A DNA stretch of 64,000 bases from Mytilus edulis (taxonomy: Eukaryota; Mollusca; Bivalvia; Mytilida; Mytilidae): the NCBI RefSeq assembly GCF_963676685.1, contig NC_092346.1:47923289-47987288 (forward strand), given 5' to 3'. The notes under the pieces are model-generated. The model ran no database searches, had not been told where the DNA came from, and saw only the letters and a program-made list of their open reading frames with translations. How positions within the stretch are numbered: the first letter of the stretch is position 1; every line of letters starts with the position of its first letter. Of this stretch, positions 58,201 to 64,000 are shown one piece after another. The position numbers and the translations under genes were made by a program.

Positions 58201-59514
58201 TGCGATTTTTTATTATTGCGATACTCACCAATGGGCATTGTTTGCATTATTAAAAACCTTGCAATCATTTCTGAATTTACAGTAACAATTAAACCATTTC
58301 TTTAAATATTTTGTAGATTGCAACAAAGAACAGATACTACCACTCTGCTAGACATACAATACAGAAAGATCCTATCACTTATAATGATGAAATCTCATCT
58401 TACTTTGGTGCAAAACCAGAACTGCTAACAAATCCTACATTAGCTTGGAGGTAAGGTCAAATGACAAACCTTGACAGTAGGTAAAATGTAAAAAAAAATC
58501 ACATGAATTCACCATTATAATGCTTTATCAGAATTTCAAATAAAAGTTAGATTAATGTAATTTTACTGATCAAGTATTAGCATCAACAGTATATGCTTAT
58601 ATATTTTATTGAATTATCTTGGTCAGAAACAACTGAATTATACAAAATATATTTCTATTAGAATTCATTTATGATTAAACTGGGTAATGTTTACTCCTGA
58701 TCCACAAGTATGATCAGTGATACATGTATATTTCACCTGTAAATTTCTGAATTTTTAACTTTTGATCCTCTTTTTTTGAAAAATACAATACGTTGTACAT
58801 TATTTTAATATCTTTTTATTATTTTTCTGTTTATCTATCTGCTTACCAATTTATCCATTTATTTGATCATTACAAATTTGCCAGTTTTATGATCATGTTA
58901 GTTTATTTTTAGTTTTCCTGAAATTTTTTATATGACTTTATGATTAAACATTTTTGTTAAATGGAGGAAGAGAATGTGTTCTTTTTCTTTTAACAAAATT
59001 TTCCTTTGACCAAATTTCACCATTCTGTGGCCTCATATTTTCATGATTACCAATTTTAGTGGTTATTTCACATTTTAGATTTGGACAGATTCTGCATACA
59101 TATCTATAGTGAATGTTTCATTCTTTAAGCACTTGAATGTACTTGAAGTCATGTTTGACCTTTACAAAGAAAGCAAACAAAATGTTTTCCAAGAATAGTA
59201 ATGAATCCACAGTACCTTGTTTCTTTATGTTGACTTTCATAAAATATTCAGCAAAGGTTGATAGTTATTGATAATCTTCTGAAAGTTTTTGATCATCTAA
59301 CATAAATGAATTTTTTGCTTTCAGATTAATATTTGGTTCTTGTGGAGCCTTTCAGTATCGATTACAAGGACCAAATACTTGGTCTGGGGCTAAGGAAGCA
59401 GTGAAGAAAGTCCCTGTTACAGAAATGATGAATTATACTGGCATAGGTCTACTTGTTTTAGCTGGACTAGTTTTATACTATTTTTATTCATTTATTTGTT
59501 GTGTTTTATGTTGA
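46045..59514 (+). CDS. Flavin-containing monooxygenase, complete gene
   Basis: NADPH- and FAD-dependent oxygenation of nitrogen- or sulphur-containing compounds, normally at the endoplasmic reticulum. Ten coding exons join in phase: 46045-46232, 49113-49282, 51315-51473, 53061-53187, 55209-55379, 55965-56073, 57072-57221, 57744-57929, 58317-58450 and 59325-59514 (1584 bases, 527 residues; family ~530). FAD site GAGISG at residues 16-21. FMO-identifying motif FTGEIIHSVKY at 171-181 (F-x-G-x3-H-x3-Y). NADPH site GIGNSAVD at 198-205. CTGY at 331-334 replaces the usual ATGY. A hydrophobic C-terminus (about 504-527) is the membrane anchor. All introns are GT-AG. Which of the five vertebrate FMO forms it matches cannot be said; molluscs have their own expansions. 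AATAAA at 59587 is a likely poly(A) signal. Intron 4 carries the 70-bp decoy-acceptor array. Confidence 0.95.
47365..47620 (+). repeat. Dispersed repeat family, copy 2
   Basis: 'GGGGCATTATGTTTTCTGGT', 'CCGTTCGTCCGTCCGG', 'CAATCAACTTGAAACTTAGT' and 'GGGGCATCCGTGTACTATGG' match 18970-19225 in order. The left part includes a hairpin-like 'GCCCCACC...GGGGC'. Confidence 0.75.
47667..47830. repeat. 164-bp direct repeat, copy 1
   Basis: Almost identical to 48377-48540 (TTGAATTTATATCTGAATTA to TGGACCTAGAGTT), with only a few substitutions. Offset 710 bp. Confidence 0.9.
48262..48588. repeat. Inverted arms enclosing copy 2 of the 164-bp repeat
   Basis: The left arm (about 48262-48310) reads AACCATGTAACCTCAAGTTT and continues to 'ATATTCTATTAAAAAAAA'; the right arm (about 48541-48588) is its complement. 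Between them 48377-48540 repeats 47667-47830. The arms belong to this copy only, which suggests copy 1 is either the source or a partial copy. Confidence 0.85.
49113..49282 (+). CDS. FMO coding exon 2
   Basis: Acceptor ATTTTAG. Completes Ile, then NVSKYNYCFSDFPFPDDVPD through LCRKVVSIERQ and donor GTCTGT. 'FPFP' is a family landmark. Confidence 0.94.
49440..49720 (+). repeat. Dispersed repeat
   Basis: 'CAAAAGCTCAAATACATCAA', 'CATATTCCTGACTTG', 'ACCTCTCACTTGTATAACAG'. Recognised Mytilus repeat in FMO intron 2. Confidence 0.6.
49737..49885 (+). mobile_element. SINE-like repeat B, good copy
   Basis: 'AAAGAAGATGTAGTATGATT', 'GCCAATGAGACAACTATCCA', 'GGTCACCGTACGGCCTTCAA', 'CAATGAGCAAAGCCCATACC'. 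The best-preserved copy of this family in the window. Confidence 0.75.
49916..50077. mobile_element. ~160-bp MITE with CAGTG ends and CTAAG duplication
   Basis: The left end CAGTGATGGATTTAGAGG and right end 'CTAGATCTGCCACTG' are imperfect inverted repeats. CTAAG flanks both sides (49911-49915 and directly after 50077). Class not assigned. Confidence 0.7.
50683..50750 (+). mobile_element. Dispersed repeat C fragment
   Basis: 'ATGAAAATGGGTAATATGTC' and 'AAAGAGACAACAACCCAACC' match the 5' part of the repeat at 39660. Confidence 0.6.
50940..51062 (+). mobile_element. SINE 3' part with AATCAATCA tail
   Basis: 'GGTTTTCTCCACCAATAAAA' and 'CAGTTGACACCAACAAGC' followed by AATCAATCAA. The 5' part is degraded. 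Confidence 0.5.
51315..51473 (+). CDS. FMO coding exon 3
   Basis: Acceptor AACCTAG. Completes Gly, then EDWKVIVQEVEKDGITVKPD through AIASGHHAKPTK and FMGQDSFT; donor GTAAAT splits the next Gly. Confidence 0.95.
51600..52480 (+). repeat. ~130-bp diverged tandem repeat in FMO intron 3
   Basis: The block 'GAATTCTTGGGGTTCTTTGA' followed by 'TATGCTGAATCTAA', preceded by 'AAATTAAACTTAGTTTGATT', recurs about four to five times between 51870 and 52325. The leading part has two copies of 'AGTTTAGGAAT' and 'GGTTTTGG'. A very widespread mollusc repeat. It ends with 'TCAGAAACCTATTCTGTGTC' and 'CAACCTTTATGGTCGTATAT'. Confidence 0.75.
52840..52925 (+). mobile_element. Degraded SINE-like copy
   Basis: 'GAGTGACACTGCTGAGTC', 'TGTAGACGAAATCTCTGGC', 'CATCCTGGCATCTATGATGA' align with the repeat at 4318-4425 with many substitutions. 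Confidence 0.55.
53061..53187 (+). CDS. FMO coding exon 4
   Basis: Acceptor TTTTGTAG. Completes Gly, then EIIHSVKYKDVITNHLEDKR and VLVVGIGNSAVDVAVN through AAIG; ends with AG of a split Arg codon and donor GTTTGA. Holds the NADPH site. Confidence 0.95.
54042..54110 (+). mobile_element. SINE-like repeat B fragment
   Basis: 'GAAAGAAGATGTGGTTTGAT', 'TAGACAACTCTCCAGAAGAG' and 'ACCAAAATGACACAGAAATA' match 49737-49830, with a short deletion. It ends just before the 70-bp array. Confidence 0.6.
54119..55237 (+). repeat. 70-bp tandem array duplicating the FMO exon 5 splice acceptor
   Basis: Sixteen units at an exact 70-bp spacing: AGAAGCCAGTTTACTTGAGT (first unit TGAAGCC) starts at 54161, 54231, 54301 and so on to 55211. 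The last is the real exon 5. Each unit carries TTACTATTTCAG, 29 bases of exon 5 and about 40 bases of intron. Inner units are nearly identical. The first and last share CATCGCTTACTTTTTCAG, so the edges keep an older form. Unit type varies only at TATAATAT/TATAAAAT. Confidence 0.97.
55209..55379 (+). CDS. FMO coding exon 5 (real exon after the decoys)
   Basis: Acceptor CTTTTTCAG. Completes Arg, then EKPVYLSTRSGAWVVPNYIF through ETVIKVVSGDPK; ends with AG of a split Arg codon and donor GTTTGC. Only this copy continues with TCAGGTGCATGG instead of TATCTTACAG. Confidence 0.95.
55965..56073 (+). CDS. FMO coding exon 6
   Basis: Acceptor AATTGTAG. Completes Arg, then WGLNPKMRALQTQPTVSPTL through RKNIVVVPNIQ; donor GTATTT. 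Confidence 0.94.
56478..56640 (-). mobile_element. Dispersed repeat C, antisense copy
   Basis: 'TTTTGGTCTCTTTGACACAT', 'TCCCCGTTTCCATTTTCTAT' and 'AACTACAATACACTACTG' are the complement of the repeat at 39660-39900, diverged. In FMO intron 6. Confidence 0.6.
57072..57221 (+). CDS. FMO coding exon 7
   Basis: Acceptor TATTTTCAG. RIENKKVYFINGESAEFDTI, then ILCTGYKIDLPFL through DDNNNNLK; donor GTGAGT. 50 codons, phase 0. Confidence 0.95.
57744..57929 (+). CDS. FMO coding exon 8
   Basis: Acceptor ACTTTCAG. LFKNVFNPDIGQSLAFIGFV through SETQARWYAELIKG and MRAEE; donor GTATTT. 62 codons, phase 0. Confidence 0.95.
58317..58450 (+). CDS. FMO coding exon 9
   Basis: Acceptor ATTTTGTAG. IATKNRYYHSARHTIQKDPI through PELLTNPTLAW, then AG of a split Arg; donor GTAAGG. 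Confidence 0.95.
59325..59514 (+). CDS. FMO coding exon 10 (last)
   Basis: Acceptor GCTTTCAG. Completes Arg, then LIFGSCGAFQYRLQGPNTWS and the anchor GIGLLVLAGLVLYYFYSFIC; TGA at 59512-59514. Confidence 0.95.
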
Positions 59515-59586
59515 AAAGGATAACATTTTAATATACATAGTGTCAGCCTTGACTCTGTGTTGATGCTGTACATTGACCTTATTTAT

Positions 59587-59592
59587 AATAAA
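59587..59592 (+). terminator. Candidate FMO polyadenylation signal
   Basis: AATAAA 73 bases after the stop codon. Another AATAAA occurs near 59870. Which one is used cannot be told from sequence. Confidence 0.4.
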
Positions 59593-60329
59593 CTTTCTCT
59601 TAACTTTATACACATGTACGTAAATTAAAAAGTAAGGAAGCTGTGATTTTAGAACTATGTGCATTAAAACACAGATTATTTAAAGAATATGGTCTGTATG
59701 AACTAGACAGAAAACTTTTAATTAAATGTGTTTCAGCTAGTAATCTAATGTATATGTATTGCTTTCAGGATCCATAAACTGTGATATTTACCTCATTAAA
59801 TAATGATTTTTTCTTCTGTAAGGGTAAATTTAGCATACATTTATTTCGTTTGTTATTTGAAGATATCTACAATAAACCTTAAGATTAAGTTTTAGAATTT
59901 AATGCTCATGAACTGAATGTATCTATCATATGTCAACTGGAGGACTATTATTTTTGCTTTATGTAGTACAGTCAGTTCATGCTATGGTAATTTAAATCTA
60001 AAATTCCATTGAAGATAACACTTTTAATAAATTTGGTGCTTTGGATGTGTCTTTCTAGATTTACCTTCGGAAAGAATGCTCAATCCTGAACATTTGATAA
60101 AAAACTCTTCAAACATGAAATGAAAGCCAGGGAAGAGTTAAGTTGTAGATATTTTGAAGCTATATGACCAAAACGTACATGAAGAGATAAGCCAAATTTA
60201 TCTAAGGTCAATATTCCTGAGGGAATTGGAACAAGTGTCAAAATAATTTTAGGTGAAACTTTTGGTCCCTTTGAAAGAGTCTAGTTTTCATTGTTTACAA
60301 TTCTATTTTCACAGAAATTAAATGTGATT
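59593..60329. other. FMO 3' flank, nothing further recognised
   Basis: Probable alternative 3'UTR and intergenic DNA. No gene or clear repeat. Confidence 0.45.
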
Positions 60330-60428
60330 TCAAAAAAGAGACGAAAGATACCAGAGGGACATTCAAACTCATCATTCGAAAATTCACTGACATTGCCTGG
60401 TCGATGATTGCCATGGCTAAAAAAAGAA
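60330..60428 (-). repeat. Dispersed repeat A, antisense fragment
   Basis: 'AGAGACGAAAGATACCAGAG', 'GGACATTCAAACTCATCATT' and 'GATTGCCATGGCTAAAAAAA' correspond to the complement of 11720-11800. Confidence 0.65.
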
Positions 60429-60684
60429 AAAGGCTACTCAACTTTTTATCTGCCAAATATATTTTTATAAAACTGCAATATTTCATAAAATAAAGAATAC
60501 TAGCCCAATCAATGATTCCGTACAGTGAGCTATAATACCAGGTGATTTTGTTCTCATGTGGTATTCCACCTGAAGAAACATCTTGATCATCACATAACAA
60601 AAAACTCCACTAAACCAGGTGCTTAAAGATTGTAGTGAGGTTTGACCAAGCTCCATTTTTGAAGATTCCACTAGATATAAGATG

Positions 60685-60760
60685 ATCAGATTGATTAATT
60701 GATGTTTGCTTAAAGTCTAGTGGCAAATATTTCATGTATGTTCAGGACGAGAACAAATTA
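60685..60760 (-). mobile_element. SINE 3' end, antisense
   Basis: 'GATTGATTAATTGATGTTTG', 'CTTAAAGTCTAGTGGCAAAT' and 'ATTTCATGTATGTTCAGGAC' match the complement of 44495-44550. Confidence 0.65.
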
Positions 60761-61107
60761 ATAAGAAATGCAAGGTAGGTTCTGTCATAGATGCACTCTA
60801 GGATAAAGGTCCAGGAAAATTTGTAGTGCTGTGGGAAATTGAGATTTTTTTTGGATATGGTCAGAAATTAAGCCTCGCAACTGGCCTCTTAAATACCCCT
60901 CCAAAAGTTGTTGCAAGGGTTCATAATGTGCGAAGATCATGTTATTTTCTTTAAACGAGGTAACATATTTAATGTTCACATTATGACTGGACGCAGCTGC
61001 ATACTTGTACATCACTAACATCCAAACGAACACCTCACTTTTACTGTTTACTAGAATACAAATAATCTGTGCCATAATCTTTTAATAAAATTTAATAATT
61101 AAGTAGA

Positions 61108-61375
61108 TATAAGATGATGTGGTACGAGTGCCAATGAGACAACTCTCCATCCAAGTCACACTTTGTAAAAAGTGAACCATTGAAAGTACAAACTTCAACA
61201 CGGTGCCTTGGCTCAAACTGACCAGCAAGCTATAAAAGGCCCAAACATGACTAATGAATTACCATCAAACCTGATAACCAATGGTTTAATCTATATAAAG
61301 AACGAGAACAAAACGCACTTCTGGACCACATCAACAAACTCTACCTCCTAACTTAAAACAGGTGCAAACAGGAAA
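61108..61375 (+). mobile_element. SINE-like repeat B, long copy
   Basis: 'GATGATGTGGTACGAGTGCC', 'AATGAGACAACTCTCCATCC', 'TTCAACACGGTGCCTTGGCT', 'AGCTATAAAAGGCCC', 'AACAGGTGCAAACAGG'. The longest copy of this family here, with a 3' part not present in the 49737 copy. Confidence 0.7.
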
Positions 61376-63245
61376 ATTCGATTGAGAGTACTCTCAATGA
61401 CTGACAGCTAGTTAGAATTAAATTTATAACAGTGTGGTCGACGGTAGAACGTTTGTTAGTAATTATACTGAAAAATTCACCTATAACTTGTTTGTCGTTG
61501 GCGATGATTTTATGCTCACTCAGTCTATCAGAGGCCTTCAAGTGGGGATTTAAATAATCACTTGTTAACACATTTTGATACATAAAATGAAACTTTCTTT
61601 TCACAAATCATTTAAGCAATATGTTTTAAATATTTTTTTTACCATCACTTAATACTACAGTTTCACTTTTAAGAATGATAATGTTCAGAACTGATATCAA
61701 TAAATAATGATAAAAAAAAGTTTATTCATGTAAAAAAAAAAAAAACTTTTAAGTAATGGGGACCTGCGTTATTTCACAAAATATCTTATTGATTAAGGGA
61801 ACAAAATCATTTAAGAGTGACCTTCTATTTATTTAATGCTAACCATGTGGGCTTTGTTTGTGAAGAGTTCCAGATGACAAAAAAAATCATTTTTTTGTTG
61901 TTGTTATAAACCATAAATCGATCCGTTTATTCAGATATTTGTCAATTTGCCTTGGCTCTTAAGTCCAACACTTGGGACAGGAGGAACAAATGCGTCCTGT
62001 ATGATTTTGTAAATAGATGCATCTTTTAAAAATAGTCGAAAACAAAATTGTCTGTCCAATGGAAAGGTTGAGGCCAAAAAAAGATGAACGGTGCATTATA
62101 GAAACATAGAAGCTGGTTGCAAAAGTTGACGACAAGATCTATTTTCAACTTGAGTACGGTCTTATACTATTAACATGAAATAGATATTTTTATAGCAATT
62201 CCCTTGATACGAATACCTGTTGTCTTGGGCTTGTTTTGCTCTTTGGTTGGGTTGTTGTCTCTATGATAATTCAATTCTCATTCTTATCATAGATATAACT
62301 GCATGTACAAAAAAAGAATGTGTGGTGTGATAGACAATCATACAAATTCTTTCCAGTGACCAACAGGCGTTAGCAAAATACACACTTTATAGAATGAAAG
62401 CTCCAAGAGGTCTTGGCATGTAAAAACAAACACGAAAGTTAAGCGAGAGAAAAACAATAAGGATACCGCATACAAATTAGAAAATGGTCCGCAATATTAC
62501 TTTTGTCAACTCACTAAGTTGAAATGAAAGACCTGGCGAATTTAAGCCTTTTCAATGGATGTGATGTATGTTTAAAAAATCATGGTTTGTTTAGACATTT
62601 AGTTCAAGTCTTGGTTTTAAATTATTTGCAAGTAAGTTTAAAGTATTTAAAACAAATAATCACTCACAGAAAGACGTCCAATCCATCTTCAAAAGAAAGA
62701 AAAAATGAATAGACGACCTATAACGCACAGAATATCATGTATGTGTTTGGGCCGTATGAGTATTTGGGCCATACGCGTATGGTCCTGAATTTTTTTTTAT
62801 TTGCGATCACAAAATGCACGAAGTCGTCCATTTCTATGTAAATTGGGTCGATTTGAATATTAATAAGATGAATGCGTTTCTGTTGCCAAGTGTTTTTCAC
62901 AAAGTAGTAGCAGTATAGCAGAACAGTTTTACCAATACAATACCGTAAATGCATGCAAATTTTAAAAGGTTTAATCCAAATAGCTTTCTTACTATCCAAT
63001 AACTTTCAAGTACGAAAAAGACAGGGCAGAAGTATATTTTGTCTATATGTTATGTATTCGCACAACTTTTGAAAGTGGATTATGCATTCGTTCTAAAATT
63101 AATTTTTTGACCAGATAAAAAAGTTAAAAGATGACATTATTCGACAATCGCAATTGTTAAATATCGTTGACGTCCGAAAAAGATAATCAATCAAAATATG
63201 CACTGCATTTTTTAAAGCCAGTAAGTCATTCTTTTTTCAAAACAC
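61376..63245. other. Intergenic DNA with little recognisable content
   Basis: A piece around 62225-62345 ('TTGGTTGGGTTGTTGTCTCT', 'AATTCTCATTCTTATCATAG') looks like antisense repeat C joined to a diverged repeat B start. The open frames 61353-61604, 62524-62712 and 62718-62999 show no family features. Confidence 0.4.
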
Positions 63246-63249
63246 AAAT

Positions 63250-63428
63250 TCGAATTATTTTATTTAGGCGTTGAGAACCTTTGGTGACCCCACAGTTTAA
63301 ATGTCTATACTAAGGACGTCGTGATCTATGGGCGTTATAGACGAACGTTCACCTAATCTGTCCCAGTCAATGGGAAATTAAAGTGCACCAATCAATGTCC
63401 ACAGCCACACTGTTACGAATACGATTCT
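63250..63428 (+). mobile_element. Half copy of the 449-bp foldback element
   Basis: Matches the right arm at 13837-14022: 'ACCTTTGGTGACCCCACAGT', 'GAACGTTCACCTAATCTGTC', 'CACAGCCACACTGTTACGAA'. The left arm is absent. Confidence 0.8.
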
Positions 63429-64000
63429 AAAACCAAAAACGATTAATAGTAAAAAATTTCTTGCATCCGAGACTTAAATCAACTAAACCACATTCCACGG
63501 ATTCAGTGTTTTAACGTCATGGATAGTCAAAGAGGATATGCCTTGTGCAATGAAAAAATAAAGGTATCAACAGGCAGTAGGAAAGTTAGCATTTAACCTA
63601 ATATTAAATATGTATAATGTTATATATACTAGTAGATAAAGTATTCTCTATATATGAAATGAACGTAGATGTGTTTTTATACATCTCCCCAAAAAATAAA
63701 ATTGAAAAAAGTTGTGTTTTAATTTGATGATGACAAAGTCGATATATTTGTAAATGAAAACAATATTCAAAGATCTAATTACAACATTGATACTATAACC
63801 TTATAAATAATGAGTTTGACCAGAGACATATGTGTATATATATGTTTTTGGTTTGATTAAACGTTCAATGATATAGTGAGATCATTCCTTGTCAGAATCA
63901 CAACATCAATGATGTTTTGATTTATCTTTCATATACACAGTAAAATACAACTCCAATAAACCAATCTTAGTATGTGAGTAATTCTTAATACCAGTGAATT
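63429..64000. other. AT-rich intergenic DNA
   Basis: Nothing recognised up to the end of the window. Confidence 0.4.

Noticed and set aside
60785..61075. 96-codon minus-strand open frame
   Set aside because: No recognised motif and no supporting neighbour exons. It could be chance, so it is not annotated as a gene.

Overview
This is AT-rich, intron-rich animal DNA, most likely from a mussel of the genus Mytilus or a close relative. The two intact genes are animal orthologues with GT-AG introns. The spaces between and inside them are filled with short dispersed elements whose sequences I recognise as typical of Mytilus: the 'GAAGATGTGGTATGATTG' repeat, the 'AGACGAAACGCGCGTCTGG' repeat, AATC-tailed SINE ends and TCCGTCCGTCTGTC repeats. 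The species call is by recognition, not by a search.

Layout. 1-22 kb is a transposon graveyard. It holds a ~148-bp tandem array, two adjacent inverted-repeat elements, and a decayed Helitron (about 4.14-11.3 kb). The Helitron encodes zinc fingers, an OTU protease-like domain, a 17-residue basic repeat, the HUH/Y2 Rep nuclease and a PIF1-type helicase. A hAT-like element with a perfect 8-bp target duplication interrupts it, and that element itself contains a SINE fragment. Next come a broken SGNH-hydrolase-like gene, a broken small gene with an acidic tail, several foldback elements and more tandem repeats. At 22.3 kb there is one clean terminal exon of a membrane protein whose upstream exons I cannot place.

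28.3-45.9 kb (minus strand) holds a complete Cab39/MO25 gene: seven coding exons, 338 residues, plus a 5'UTR exon at 45.87 kb. 46.0-59.5 kb (plus strand) holds a complete flavin-containing monooxygenase (FMO) gene: ten coding exons, 527 residues. The two genes are head to head. About 175 bp separate the Cab39 5'UTR donor from the FMO start codon, and this interval carries a CRE palindrome and ETS-like motifs, so a shared bidirectional promoter is likely. 59.6-64 kb is repeat-rich intergenic DNA.

The most unusual structure lies in FMO intron 4. A 70-bp unit, made of the 3' splice site plus the first ~29 bp of exon 5 and some intron sequence, is tandemly repeated. Fifteen decoy copies precede the real exon. 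Each presents an acceptor in the correct phase, and each reads into a TAA about 15 codons later. This could act as a splicing trap that yields a truncated, roughly 228-residue product, or it may be a tolerated minisatellite.
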